DNA from: an uncultured Clostridia bacterium
GTDB lineage: Bacteria; Bacillota; Clostridia; Oscillospirales; CAG-272
Assembly: GCA_947631765.1 (NCBI GenBank)
Contig: CANRMP010000004.1
Span: 104,725-168,724 of the forward strand
DNA length: 64,000 bases
Direction of reading: 5' to 3'
In this document: piece by piece, positions 1-9,320 of the stretch
How the letters are laid out: each line of letters begins with the position of its first letter
How positions within the stretch are numbered: the first letter of the stretch is position 1
Translations under genes and position numbers: made by a program
The notes under the pieces: model-generated
What the model saw: only the letters and a program-made list of their open reading frames with translations
Databases searched by the model: none
What the model was told of the DNA's origin: nothing

Positions 1-801
1 GAGAGGATTGCCTATTGCCACAACCGCCTCGCCGAGTATCAGCGCGGTGCCGCGTATTGTCGTTGCGGGCAGCTTGTCGGAGGCGTTAATCTTAATAACC
101 GCAAGGTCGGTGACGGGGTCGACTCCCACAATTTGCGCCTCAAAGCTTTGTTCGTTGCTCAAGGTGACGACAATTGTTTGCGCGTTTTCAATCACGTGAT
201 TGCAGGTCACAATATAGCCGTTGTCCGTCCATATCACGCCGCTTCCGGCGGATACCTTTGTCGCACCGCCCATTGTCCCCGTTAAATACGTGTTTATTGT
301 TACAACCGTGGGATTTGCTATTTCGGCGGCTGTGACAAGCGGGCTGTCACCAGTCTCGGCGTAATTTACCTTAACCGTGGCGTCCTCAAAGGACAGGCTT
401 CCTCTTGTAGGGGAGCCGCCCAAAAAGGCGGAACAAATAAGAGTTGCCATGAGCGCACCGGATATTATTGATATCACGGCGCATGAGAGAATAAGAAATA
501 TGTTTTTGCCGCTACTCTTCTTTTTGGGCTTTTCAAAGGTTAAATTCGGAGTAAAGCTTCGGTTATTATTATTCTCTGCCCGGTATTCCCTGTGAGTAAA
601 GGCACCGCTTTGGCTGTCATAGGAGACCTCAAATTCGCTCTGGTTTTTTGTATCTTTAAAATAGGTTTTATTTTCGGGTATATCGCTTCCGCTCATTGAA
701 TAAGAGGAGCTGTCAAAGGAGTATTCTTCTTCCTTTTTCTCGCTCTCCTCGGCGTTTTCCTTTGGATTTTCATTTTGAGCTGTTTTGTCGTCGCATTCCA
801 T
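1..801 (-). CDS. HtrA/DegP-type serine protease, membrane anchored, 3' end outside window
   Basis: The reading frame is open from the ATG at 801 to the window edge (267 codons), so the C-terminal part is missing. The first 95 residues are acidic and polar and probably cytoplasmic; a membrane segment follows at about 101-126. The trypsin-like fold then begins: GSGVIW, VTCNHVIENA with the catalytic His near 202, TDLAVIKI with the catalytic Asp near 232, and GEAVVAIGNPL at the end. The Ser motif and any PDZ domain would lie outside the window. An AGGAG ribosome site sits 9 bases before the ATG. Known family role: extracytoplasmic quality-control protease at the membrane surface. Family call is firm; the exact paralogue (HtrA, HtrB, YyxA-like) is not resolvable. 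Confidence 0.9.
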   Translation of the reverse strand, partial: MECDDKTAQNENPKENAEESEKKEEEYSFDSSSYSMSGSDIPENKTYFKDTKNQSEFEVSYDSQSGAFTHREYRAENNNNRSFTPNLTFEKPKKKSSGKNIFLILSCAVISIISGALMATLICSAFLGGSPTRGSLSFEDATVKVNYAETGDSPLVTAAEIANPTVVTINTYLTGTMGGATKVSAGSGVIWTDNGYIVTCNHVIENAQTIVVTLSNEQSFEAQIVGVDPVTDLAVIKINASDKLPATTIRGTALILGEAVVAIGNPL

Positions 802-926
802 ATATATATTCTCCTTTCAATCAAGGCTACGGTAAAATTTTATAATATCAATGTGACGGTTGTATGACGGAACACTAAATAAAGTATGAAACAAAACGGG
901 CAATAAATTCATTTTTGCATTTTAAT

Positions 927-960
927 AAGGGCAAAGACAGAACCATGCCCCTTTGCCCTT
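927..960 (-). terminator. hairpin at the 3' end of galM, possibly bidirectional
   Basis: A 10-bp perfect inverted repeat (AAGGGCAAAG / CTTTGCCCTT) with a 14-base loop lies just downstream of the galM stop. On the plus strand it is followed by GTTTTTTC, and on the minus strand by TTATTAAAAT, so it could stop transcription on either strand. No plus-strand gene precedes it here. Confidence 0.55.
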
Positions 961-966
961 GTTTTT

Positions 967-2013
967 TCACTTATTGAAGCTGTATATTGTCGTTTGAGTG
1001 TATTCCTCTCCCGCCCTGAAAATGCACGAAGGAAAGGCTTCGTGATTGGGGCTGTCGGGTATCCTGTTGCACTCAAGGGCGACAGCCTGATTTTTCATTT
1101 GAGGATATCTTTCAAAAAACGGGTTTTCGGCGGTCATAAAGTTGCCGGTGTACATCTGAATTCCGCCCTCGGTGGTAAGTATATCCATTTTGATTCCGGT
1201 CACGGGGCTTGTAATACTTGCAATAAGCTCCGGCTTCTTCTTGTTTTCGCCCTTGTCTCGCACAAAGCAATGGTCGTATCCGCCTCCGGTTTTCAGCTGA
1301 GGGTCTTCAGCCTCAATGTCGCGCCCTATAGTCTTTTCCTTTCTAAAATCGAAGGGAGTGCCCGACACCTCGGCATAATTGCCAAAGGGGATAAGCTTTT
1401 CGTCAACCGGAATATAGTCGTCGCAGTACATTTTAAGCTTGTGGTCAAGAATTGTGTTGCCCACGCCCGAAAGACTGAAATAGCTGTGATTTGTAAGATT
1501 TATTATCGTATCCTTGTCGCTTACCGCGCTGTACGAAATGGAGAGCGCGTTGTCCTTTGTCAGAGTGTAGGTGACGTGTACCGTCAGCGTGCCGGGATAG
1601 CCCTCCTCCCCGTCAACGCTTATGTATTTAAGCGTAAGGCTGGAATAGCTGCTCTCTTCCTTGGAGTCCTCATAGGTCCAAAGCTTGCCGGAAAAGCCGC
1701 AGTATCCGCCGTGCAGATGGTATCTGCCCTTTTCGTTGTTGCTGACAGAGTACTCTTTGTCATCAATTTTAAATTTTCCCTCGAAAATTCTGTTGGCGTA
1801 TCTTCCGACAATAGAGCCGTGATAATCGCCGTCCTTTAAATACCCGTCCATTGTGTCAAAGCCGCAGACAACGCTGACGCCGTCGTATATAAGCTTTGAA
1901 ATTCTCGCGCCGAATTCAATTATTTTCACCGACATATTGCCATTTGAAAGGGTGTAAGAATTGACATTTTCGCCCGAGGGCATTTGACCGAAAAGATTTT
2001 TTGTGACCGTCAT
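967..2013 (-). CDS. galM: aldose 1-epimerase (galactose mutarotase)
   Basis: Interconverts alpha and beta anomers of aldoses in the cytoplasm, feeding the Leloir pathway and glycolysis. The product is 348 residues, the family's usual length. Signature motifs are in order: GRYHLHGG near 97-103, NLTNHSYFSLSG with the catalytic His near 176, GGGYDHCFV near 243-251, and ALECNRIPDSPNHEAFPS with the catalytic Glu near 313. I chose the ATG at 2013 rather than one 16 codons upstream because AGGAGA lies 8 bases before it and the conserved domain begins soon after. It stands alone, divergent from the SpoIID-like gene. The window also encodes a beta-galactosidase and a GH43 enzyme whose products it could process, but they are far away. 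Confidence 0.92.
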   Translation of the reverse strand: MTVTKNLFGQMPSGENVNSYTLSNGNMSVKIIEFGARISKLIYDGVSVVCGFDTMDGYLKDGDYHGSIVGRYANRIFEGKFKIDDKEYSVSNNEKGRYHLHGGYCGFSGKLWTYEDSKEESSYSSLTLKYISVDGEEGYPGTLTVHVTYTLTKDNALSISYSAVSDKDTIINLTNHSYFSLSGVGNTILDHKLKMYCDDYIPVDEKLIPFGNYAEVSGTPFDFRKEKTIGRDIEAEDPQLKTGGGYDHCFVRDKGENKKKPELIASITSPVTGIKMDILTTEGGIQMYTGNFMTAENPFFERYPQMKNQAVALECNRIPDSPNHEAFPSCIFRAGEEYTQTTIYSFNK

Positions 2014-2162
2014 ATATATTTCTCCTTGACTTGCTTCTATGTGTATATTATATATTATCAAACTCTCAATGTCAATCGGTATATTATTATTTTATCAAAA
2101 CATAAAATAAAAAAAGGAGAAACGCGGCGGCATCTCTCACAAAGGAAGAAAGGAAATTCGTT

Positions 2163-3053
2163 ATGAAAAAAATCAGGTTAGAAGGGATTGTTGCAATTCT
2201 TTGCGTGCTTGTTGCAACTGCTCTGCCGGCTGTTGTTTTAAGAGGGCAAAACGGCGGTTTTTCATATGATAAGCTATATATTTACTGCCATGAAAGCGGC
2301 AAAAGCATACGGCAAGGTCTTGAAGAATACACCGCGCACGTAACGGCGGCGCTGTGCGAAGGCTTCAAGGATGTGCCCAAGGGAGCGGCACAGGCAATTT
2401 CAATTGCGGCAAGAACGCAAATTTTATTAAATAAGGGGACAAGTTGCGGGCATGACTATTGCACAAGCGGCGCGCATTCTCTGCCGTATAAAGCCGACTG
2501 CCCGGAAAACGTGGCAGAGGCGGTAAAAGAGACCTCGGGGCTTGTACTCTCGCTTGGCGGGGCGCTTGCGCCCGCGTTTGTGCATTATTCCTCATATCTT
2601 GTGACCCAGAGCGCGTTTAATTATACCGGACGGGAGATTTCCTGCCTTGTTTCGGTAAGCTCGCCGGAAAATATTGAGCCTTGCGAGCACTTTGTGAGCT
2701 TTGAGGAAGCCGAGGTAATTTTTGAAATAAAGCTTGGGATAGAGACTCCCGACTTAAGCGGAGAGCTTATTATTACGCCCGACAGCACGGGGAGGGCAAA
2801 AAGCGTGCGGATTTTGGAAAATATTATCGGCGGGAGTGAATTTGCGGCGGCGTTTAAGCTTGAGAGCGCAAGTTTTAAGTGCGAAAAGCGGGAGGAGGGC
2901 TATCTTTTCAGAGTATACGGAAGCGGAGACGGGCTTGGAATGAGCCTTTGCGGAGCGGTCACAATGGCAGAGGATAAGGCGGGATACGGGGATATACTTC
3001 TCCACTACTACCCGGGAACCGAAATTGTACCGGTTTACACACTATTAAAATAA
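2163..3053 (+). CDS. SpoIID/LytB-domain protein with altered catalytic motifs
   Basis: The 296-residue product has an N-terminal signal or anchor segment (about 8-25) and a SpoIID-like domain. It keeps the EY...VTAAL...AISIAARTQIL helix region (55-90) and the C-terminal G-G-GMS-GA...A...Y-DILLHYYPGTEIV block (about 253-290). In B. subtilis SpoIID, a lytic transglycosylase of forespore engulfment, the first region carries an AxEMP motif whose Glu is catalytic. Here that position is Leu64, and the usual GHGVGMS is GDGLGMS (Asp256). A Cys/His cluster (SCGHDYC...H, about 97-107) resembles, but does not match, the zinc site of clostridial SpoIID. I infer a sporulation-related or cell-wall-binding role with weak or lost catalysis. 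No neighbour clarifies this. Confidence 0.72.
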   Translation: MKKIRLEGIVAILCVLVATALPAVVLRGQNGGFSYDKLYIYCHESGKSIRQGLEEYTAHVTAALCEGFKDVPKGAAQAISIAARTQILLNKGTSCGHDYCTSGAHSLPYKADCPENVAEAVKETSGLVLSLGGALAPAFVHYSSYLVTQSAFNYTGREISCLVSVSSPENIEPCEHFVSFEEAEVIFEIKLGIETPDLSGELIITPDSTGRAKSVRILENIIGGSEFAAAFKLESASFKCEKREEGYLFRVYGSGDGLGMSLCGAVTMAEDKAGYGDILLHYYPGTEIVPVYTLLK

Positions 3054-3091
3054 CCTGAGTATAAAACGTCAGAAAGTTTTTGAAGGGGTTT

Positions 3092-3160
3092 GGGGGGACT
3101 TTTTTCAAAAAGTCCCCCCCGATAGGGCTTGGGGGAAGCTTTTTCCCAAAAAGTTCCCCC
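3092..3160. terminator. two tandem bidirectional hairpins between convergent genes
   Basis: Two similar stem-loops lie in the gap between the SpoIID-like gene (plus) and the PrsA-like gene (minus). The first (3092-3119) pairs GGGGGGACTTTTT with AAAAAGTCCCCCC around a tiny loop. The second (3131-3160) pairs GGGGGAA with TTCCCCC and has an inner CTTTTT / AAAAAG stem. Either could end transcripts from both sides. Their near-identical design suggests copies of one intergenic repeat family. Confidence 0.7.
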
Positions 3161-3162
3161 CA

Positions 3163-4137
3163 TTATGTTATTTCCCAATATTTTAAGTCTTTATATTTGT
3201 TTTTAAAGGTAACGGTCAAGCCGTCGGAATACTCTTCAATATACTCAAAGAACTCTCTTGAAAGATACTGACCTATTACGGTATTGAAATTTTTGTCCAC
3301 GTAGTCGTCGTCAATGGGAAGGCGTTTCGCAATTATGAGCACTCCCTTTTGAAACTCGAGAATTTCGCTGCACTCATTTTCTTCAAGCTCAAGAACCGCT
3401 TCTTCAAAGTACTCGTTTTGTTCGTGATAAGTAAAGGTGTCAAGCTTTACGTATTCTCCCTCAAACTCGTACTCCTCCTTGTACTCATCAAAGATGCCCG
3501 CCATCGCCTTGCCGCCCTTGACTTCCTCCAAAAGCTTATTTGCGTATTCTTTTTTCTGCTCGTAGTCACTGCCGCTGTACTGAATGTAGACATACTCGGC
3601 GGAAAAGAAATTGCCGCTTTCGATATCGCCCATAATGGTATCGACATCATACTTGAATATGCCGTTACGCTCATCGGTCATATAGTCGTACAGACTGTCG
3701 CAATACGCGGAAATTGTGAGTATTTCCCGAAGGACCTCTTCGGTTACATATTCATTGGCAAGGTCGGCTTCGTAGCTTGCGTCGTCGGTGTACGAATACT
3801 TGAGATTTTCGATTTCGCTTTCGATTCCCGCCTTTTGCTCATCGGTCAGCTTCAATTTGTACTGCTTTGCAAGCAGGTAATAGGCGGCAAGCTCTTTAAG
3901 GGAGGCGTCGGTGTTTTCCTCAAGCTTTTCCTTAAGGCCTTCATCGGTGGAAAAATCCTCGGGGGCAATACCCTCATAGCCGTGCTTGTAATTCATTACA
4001 AAGTATCTTAGCATGTCGTAGCTGACCTCATACCCACCGATACTCATCACCGTTGGAGAGGAGGACGAGCACGAAACAAGCGTCAGGGTCAATATAACAG
4101 ACAGCAAAAGCGCCGCAAAGCCATTGACTCTTTTCAT
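3163..4137 (-). CDS. PrsA/SurA-like foldase lipoprotein
   Basis: The 324-residue product begins with a signal peptide ending in a lipobox-like LTLVSC, so it is probably a membrane-anchored lipoprotein outside the cell. The remainder has the layout of SurA N-terminal/PrsA proteins: SIGGYEVSYDMLRYFV near the start, a long charged helical region, then a segment (about 185-285) resembling a degenerate parvulin-type PPIase domain. I used the ATG at 4137, 7 codons inside the longest frame, because a GGGAGG site precedes it and the signal peptide starts there. It is the last gene of the Gld-type ABC operon, 28 bases after the DUF4340 gene, so it may fold the operon's client proteins. Catalytic activity is uncertain. 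Confidence 0.68.
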   Translation of the reverse strand: MKRVNGFAALLLSVILTLTLVSCSSSSPTVMSIGGYEVSYDMLRYFVMNYKHGYEGIAPEDFSTDEGLKEKLEENTDASLKELAAYYLLAKQYKLKLTDEQKAGIESEIENLKYSYTDDASYEADLANEYVTEEVLREILTISAYCDSLYDYMTDERNGIFKYDVDTIMGDIESGNFFSAEYVYIQYSGSDYEQKKEYANKLLEEVKGGKAMAGIFDEYKEEYEFEGEYVKLDTFTYHEQNEYFEEAVLELEENECSEILEFQKGVLIIAKRLPIDDDYVDKNFNTVIGQYLSREFFEYIEEYSDGLTVTFKNKYKDLKYWEIT

Positions 4138-4164
4138 TTGCCTTTCCTCCCTTGGCAATAATAA

Positions 4165-5985
4165 TTAATATCTGTCATTTCCGTTAACCGTTTTGCCTTC
4201 AAGGACGGAAATGGCGCTTGCAAGAAGCTGTTCCACTCTTGCGCTCATCATATAAAAGCTTCCGACCTCGCCGCTTGAAACGCCGTCTTCGTCAATTGAC
4301 TCGCTTGTGACGACGCATTTGCCGTTTGTCAGCCTGTAGAACCTGATAATCTTTGTGACTCCGGCGACGATGTAATCCACCTCGGTGGTGTCCTTCCCGT
4401 TTTCGTCGGTTTTGTATACCGTCCTCTCACGGGTCACAACCTCAATCTCCGCCATTGGAGAATTTTTCAGCGCTTCGCTAATTTCCTCTTCGGTCAGCTC
4501 TTCACGAATATACATCTGAATCATTATTCTGAATAGCTGGCGGAAGTTGTCGGTGTCAACCACACGCCCCGCCTTCATTGCGGTGACCGTCAAACCGTTT
4601 ATCGTTCCGTCCAGCCTGAAGGTCTCGTCGACGGTCTGCTTTCCCGCTCTGTCGGGAAAATCAACGCCGAGATCGTCATAGCTTCCTCTTATCGTTATGC
4701 TCTCGCAGTTGTCGATATTTGTGTAGACAACAGAGCGGCTGATAAAGGTTTCGGGCTCCCAACCGAGAAAATAAAGGGTCTCATAGTTAACCTTGACTAT
4801 TAGATTCATGACAAGCGAATAAACATAGTAATATGAATTTTCCTGAAGCGGGCTTATCATAATGGTGTTTTCAATGCCCGCATGGCGGAAGGTCAGAGTG
4901 TATCTTGCCTCATCGGGAAAATACTTTTGAATTATTTCATCGCTGAAGCCGAGGTATTCCTCCCCGTCCTCTTCGGATATCTGAGGAGTGGCGATTTCGA
5001 GCACCTCACTGCCCTGCATGTCCTGAAACTTGCTGAAAAGCCCTTCAAATGAGGTTGAGGAAAAATACCCTTCGGGGGAGACGGAGGCGTAGATGCTCAG
5101 TCCCTTGAAGACCATAAAAGGATCCTTCTCACTTTTAATCGGAATAAAGGATATTGTGCGCTCGGTAAAATGGTCGATAAGCATAAAATAGTCAAAGGTT
5201 TGCGAAACGTTGGGGTCGACCGGATAGGTAAGATACGGAGTTGTGAGATTCTGAGGGCAGGTTAAAACGGTGGAGGCAAGATAGCTGCTGCTGGCAACAT
5301 ACACAGAATCCCTTTCCATCTCCTCGCCGGTTTCAAGATTTGTTGACGTTCCGGCAACTCTTGCATAATAACCGCTTCCCGAAGGCAGACGGTCGCCGAT
5401 GTAAACCTTGTAGCTTTTTCCGTCAACTCCCGTCACGACGTAGTAAATAGCCTCGTCGTCGTTTGCATAGTCAAGCCCGTATCTTGAAAAGTCCTTGCAG
5501 TGGTCTTCAATTCTCGTGCTTGAGGTTGCAAGTCCGCAGGCGGACGCCATGGCGGTTATTTTGTAGCTGTCGCTCGGCGCGAACTCATAATCTTTAAAAT
5601 ACAGACTTCCGTCGTTTAAATACCCCTCGGGGTCCTCGCCCTCAAAGCGATATATTCCCCAGTCCACATACTGCTCGCCGTACTTTTCGGCGTTTGTAGG
5701 ATTGTGCACGTCAATGCTTTTTATCTCGCTTGAGGTCATATGCTCGTACATAAGCAGACTGTTTGCGGCGTACGCGACCTCATCCTCCCAGATAAGATTT
5801 ACCGAAGGGGCGGGATTATCATTGCCATCGTCATCGGTTATCGGCTTAATTACCGCAAAATAGACAATAAGCAGGGCTGCAACCACCAAAATTACGGTAA
5901 TAATAATCCATATCTGATTTCTAAAGGTATTCTTTTTGCTCTTTTTTAAGGTTTTGTTTTCATTTTCGGCAGTATTGCTGTTCAT
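4165..5985 (-). CDS. DUF4340 domain protein of a Gld-type ABC operon
   Basis: The 606-residue protein has a short basic N-terminus, one membrane helix (about 25-48) and a large extracytoplasmic part with repeated beta-rich units (for example Y-V-TGVDGKSYKVYIGDRLPSGSGYYARV). This is the arrangement of DUF4340 proteins, which are typically encoded beside GldG-like subunits of ABC-2 transporters. Its start codon overlaps the end of the upstream GldG gene by 4 bases, so the two are translationally coupled. The biochemical role of DUF4340 is unknown; an external accessory subunit of the ABC complex is my inference. The family name comes from sequence look and context. Confidence 0.75.
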   Translation of the reverse strand: MNSNTAENENKTLKKSKKNTFRNQIWIIITVILVVAALLIVYFAVIKPITDDDGNDNPAPSVNLIWEDEVAYAANSLLMYEHMTSSEIKSIDVHNPTNAEKYGEQYVDWGIYRFEGEDPEGYLNDGSLYFKDYEFAPSDSYKITAMASACGLATSSTRIEDHCKDFSRYGLDYANDDEAIYYVVTGVDGKSYKVYIGDRLPSGSGYYARVAGTSTNLETGEEMERDSVYVASSSYLASTVLTCPQNLTTPYLTYPVDPNVSQTFDYFMLIDHFTERTISFIPIKSEKDPFMVFKGLSIYASVSPEGYFSSTSFEGLFSKFQDMQGSEVLEIATPQISEEDGEEYLGFSDEIIQKYFPDEARYTLTFRHAGIENTIMISPLQENSYYYVYSLVMNLIVKVNYETLYFLGWEPETFISRSVVYTNIDNCESITIRGSYDDLGVDFPDRAGKQTVDETFRLDGTINGLTVTAMKAGRVVDTDNFRQLFRIMIQMYIREELTEEEISEALKNSPMAEIEVVTRERTVYKTDENGKDTTEVDYIVAGVTKIIRFYRLTNGKCVVTSESIDEDGVSSGEVGSFYMMSARVEQLLASAISVLEGKTVNGNDRY

Positions 5986-7601
5986 GAATGCCGCCTCCTT
6001 ATATACACAATAAGTCCTATAACAAGGACAACAAGCGGCACCGCGGCGCTAAGTATAACCGTTGCGGTTATCGCCTCTCTCTTGGTAAGGTCAAGCCCGT
6101 TGTTATCCATATTTTTGTACTCAATATTGAGAGGAACCTCTTCATTTGACATAAGATCAATGGCGCTTAGGATAAGATTTCGATTTTCATATATCCCGCT
6201 GTCCGCATAAACGGTGTTTGCGGCGTATGAGGAGCCCATGCAAATCACATATGAGCCCTCACTTTTGGCGCTAAGTGTCATAAGAGAGGCGGGAGAGACC
6301 TCGGAGTAGCTTTCTCTTGTTCCGTCGGTATACTCCGCATAGGCGCTTGTCGGAGCGTAAACCACACTGCCTGCCTTTGCGCTGTCGGTGATTTTTATAG
6401 GTCTTGCGGAGTTAAACACCGACTTGCCGACAGTCTGCTTTTGAAGAATCGACTCTGTCAGCGCATAGCCCGAGAGTGAGGAATCGTTTTCAAGTCTGCC
6501 CGCAATTGTCAGCATACTGACGTCAATTGAATTTTCCCCGTTGTCCTTTATCTGCGCGTTCTCGTATTTTACGCCGTAATTACTTTCAAGATAGCCTTCA
6601 AGGTTCGGAAGCTCTCTTGCCTCATAGTCAAGAAGCACCATGAGCGAGTGACCCGAGGTTTGAAGAAAGGCGTCTATTTTTCCGAGCTCGCTGTTTGTTT
6701 CAAGGGCGGAATTGCCCGAATAGTCGGTTGAAGGGCTGAAAATTACCGCCACGGCATTAGGCTCGTTTGCAAAATTCTCATACTGGAGATTTATTTTTTT
6801 GACCTCGTAGCCGCTGTCCACAAAAAGCTGCCAAAGCTGTTGAGCAAGGTTATAGCTTGCATCCTGCTTTCCGACGGTATAAGCGCCGATATCCTCACCG
6901 TGACCGGAGATAAAGTACGCGGTGGGAATTGTGGTTTCGCAGATTGAGAGTATTGACGAGCAGAAGCGGTAATCACCCTTAAACGCGCTTACAAAATAAT
7001 ACGAGGCTGAGGTGTAGTCAAAGGAATAGAAAGAGTTTCTGCTGTAGAGGCGGAAATTGTGCCGATACAGCGGCTTGCCGTCAACTCCGTTTATTATCGT
7101 TCCGTCGCTCTCGCGCTCGACTGTGTAATTGTCGATAAGCACACTCGAGGCGCTGAAATTTGCCGCGTTGTAATATTCCTCTCCCACAATTTCCTTTATC
7201 CTGTCAGGCTCACTGCTAAGGTCTATATAGTCGCACTTAATAAAGGAATACTCGTCGGCAAGCTCGTTTGCAAGCGAATGAATATATCTCATTCCCCAAA
7301 GATTCGACATGGACTGCGCGGAGTAGTTTGAGGAGGTGGCGCCGACACTCAGCTTATCAGCCTCCGACATAAAGTATATTGTGATATCGTTAAGCTCGCC
7401 GTCAATTGTGTCAAGCTTTGCGCGGGTTGAGTCCGATATATTGTACATTTTCTCGCTTGTCATGTCAAAATACCAGCCGAGCCCGTATACAAGGGTGTAA
7501 ACTATGACGTTGATAACCACAAGAAGCGCAATAACCGTAACGGTAAATCCCACGCCGAGAGAACCGTACTTGAATTTTTTATTCTTAAATATCTTATTCA
7601 T
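5982..7601 (-). CDS. GldG-family ABC transporter auxiliary protein, copy 1
   Basis: The 539-residue protein has an N-terminal membrane helix (about 12-38), a long extracytoplasmic region and a C-terminal helix followed by IRRRHS. This is the GldG/IFT52-like topology. It carries hallmarks such as NISDSTRAKLDTIDG, LWGMRYIHSLANELADEY and a YFISGHGE segment. It shares these with the next gene upstream (7623-9284), so the two are tandem paralogues. In Bacteroidetes GldG works with GldA (ATPase) and GldF (permease) in gliding; homologues are common in non-gliding Clostridia where the substrate is unknown. It lies 21 bases after copy 2 and overlaps the DUF4340 gene by 4 bases. Confidence 0.82.
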   Translation of the reverse strand: MNKIFKNKKFKYGSLGVGFTVTVIALLVVINVIVYTLVYGLGWYFDMTSEKMYNISDSTRAKLDTIDGELNDITIYFMSEADKLSVGATSSNYSAQSMSNLWGMRYIHSLANELADEYSFIKCDYIDLSSEPDRIKEIVGEEYYNAANFSASSVLIDNYTVERESDGTIINGVDGKPLYRHNFRLYSRNSFYSFDYTSASYYFVSAFKGDYRFCSSILSICETTIPTAYFISGHGEDIGAYTVGKQDASYNLAQQLWQLFVDSGYEVKKINLQYENFANEPNAVAVIFSPSTDYSGNSALETNSELGKIDAFLQTSGHSLMVLLDYEARELPNLEGYLESNYGVKYENAQIKDNGENSIDVSMLTIAGRLENDSSLSGYALTESILQKQTVGKSVFNSARPIKITDSAKAGSVVYAPTSAYAEYTDGTRESYSEVSPASLMTLSAKSEGSYVICMGSSYAANTVYADSGIYENRNLILSAIDLMSNEEVPLNIEYKNMDNNGLDLTKREAITATVILSAAVPLVVLVIGLIVYIRRRHS

Positions 7602-7622
7602 TGCAGTTTATAGTCCCCCGAA

Positions 7623-9284
7623 TTACATATGCCTTCTCTTTATAAACACAATAGTACCCAAAACAAGCATGACAACCGGAATTATCGCCGAAAGGCAAAT
7701 TTCCCAAATTACAGCCTCGTGCTCGTACATGTCGAGCCCTTCGCTCTGTACCACCTTGAAATCTATTTCAAAGGGCACGACCTCTCTGCCCATAAGGCGC
7801 ATTGTGAGAAAGAGCACGTCGCGGTTGCCGTATGCAAAGTCACCAAGGAACTCTGCCGAGGCAAAATCGGTTGTTCCGCAAATTGTCGTGTAGGTTGCAG
7901 ACTCTTCGTTGTTATTGTTGAGCCATGAGTCATAGCAAAGCACCATGAGCGGGTCGGCTCTTTCACTGCTGTAATCCTTTATAACATTGTCATTGCCGTC
8001 GACCGCAACCGAGCTTTCGGGCGCAAGAAATACCGCTCCCGTATATTTTGAGGAAACGTCCTCGTAAAATCCGCTGGACTGCTCAAATTCCTCGCTGACA
8101 TTTAGCGCCTGCGCGTTTTTGAAGGCTACCTTCGGAGGAGAATCGAGCTCGGTAAGCTGGGAGGTGAGGTTGAGCCCCACGCTGTACTGGTTTGTGTCGT
8201 AGGTTGCCGCAAAGGTGTAGCCGTCGCTTGACATGTCGCTTGAGCCCCGGTCCTTTACAAGGGCGCCCGAGAGCGTCACGCCGCAATAGTCGGCAATGTA
8301 CTCTTCAAGGTTGGTGAGCGGCTTGTCGGTTTTGTCGAAAAAGAACATCATATGATGGTTTTCGCCTATTGAGAATTTTCGAAGAAGCGACACCTCATTG
8401 ACCTGCCCGGTGTACCCGAGATAATCCTCTGTCGGTCCGAAGGCTACCAAAAGCCTTGCGCGGCTGTCTGAAAATACCTCCTTGTAGTCCTTGACAAGGT
8501 TTGCTTTTTTAACGGTAAAGCCCGCCTCAAAAAGCAGATCTCTCATAGCCTGCGCCTTGCCGAAATCGTTTTCATCCTCCTCATCTCCCACCTTTTCGCC
8601 GTGACCGGTCAAAAAATATACTGTCGGGCTGAGTCCCGAAAGAGAGAGAATTACTGACGTGTAGCGAAGGTCGCCGTTAAAGGCGTAAACATATCCGGTG
8701 TCCTCGTCAAAGGTGAAAAACGCGTCTCTTGAGCATATTCTGTAGTTGTGATGGCTCAAATGAACGCCGTTTTCATCAAGGAGCGGACTGCCGTTTTTAT
8801 CGTATTCGTACGTACAGTTGTCGATTACGACGCTGCTTTTTCTAAAGCTGTAGCCGACGGTTGTCTGAAACGTGTCAATCATTTCCTTGTCGTTGTTCAT
8901 ATTAAGATAATCGACGCTCACATAGTCGTATTTTGCGGCAATTGCAAGGGCAAGCTCGTGAACGTATCTCATGCCCCACATTTCATTTTGTCCCGTCGTT
9001 CTGCCGGAGGAGCTTGAATAGCCGAGAATCGGGCTTGAAAGCTCGTCCCTGTCGGCAAGAAAATATATTGTTATGTTTGTCGTGTCGGGGTCTATCTTGT
9101 CAAGAAGCTCCGTGGATTCCGCGGAAAGCTCGCTGAATCCCTCTTTTGAAACGTCAAGATAAAGAAGCCTGTTATTTGCAATGTAGCTGAACAGTATGTT
9201 TAAAAGCAGTATTCCGACAAGCACAAGGGCTGTTATCCCCGCTGAAAGTGAAAGTCGCCCTATCTTTCTTTTGCTGTTTTTCAT
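7623..9284 (-). CDS. GldG-family ABC transporter auxiliary protein, copy 2
   Basis: The 553-residue product has the same plan as the downstream gene: an N-terminal helix (about 13-35), a ligand-fold-like external region with ITIYFLADRDELSS, EMWGMRYVHELALAIAAKYDY and YFLTGHGE, and a C-terminal helix ending IKRRHM. Both C-termini end in a basic stop-transfer sequence, so both proteins span the membrane twice with the bulk outside. The pair could form a heterodimer around the permease; that is inference. The gene lies 36 bases after the permease gene in the same operon. The copies are well diverged, so the duplication is not recent. Confidence 0.82.
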   Translation of the reverse strand: MKNSKRKIGRLSLSAGITALVLVGILLLNILFSYIANNRLLYLDVSKEGFSELSAESTELLDKIDPDTTNITIYFLADRDELSSPILGYSSSSGRTTGQNEMWGMRYVHELALAIAAKYDYVSVDYLNMNNDKEMIDTFQTTVGYSFRKSSVVIDNCTYEYDKNGSPLLDENGVHLSHHNYRICSRDAFFTFDEDTGYVYAFNGDLRYTSVILSLSGLSPTVYFLTGHGEKVGDEEDENDFGKAQAMRDLLFEAGFTVKKANLVKDYKEVFSDSRARLLVAFGPTEDYLGYTGQVNEVSLLRKFSIGENHHMMFFFDKTDKPLTNLEEYIADYCGVTLSGALVKDRGSSDMSSDGYTFAATYDTNQYSVGLNLTSQLTELDSPPKVAFKNAQALNVSEEFEQSSGFYEDVSSKYTGAVFLAPESSVAVDGNDNVIKDYSSERADPLMVLCYDSWLNNNNEESATYTTICGTTDFASAEFLGDFAYGNRDVLFLTMRLMGREVVPFEIDFKVVQSEGLDMYEHEAVIWEICLSAIIPVVMLVLGTIVFIKRRHM

Positions 9285-9320
9285 TAGTCTGTACCGTGCC
9301 TTTCCGTCTTAGGACCCCTG

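Noticed and set aside
994..1839. Plus-strand frame of 281 codons antisense to galM
   Set aside because: The galM motifs are complete on the other strand; the shadow frame has no recognisable domain.
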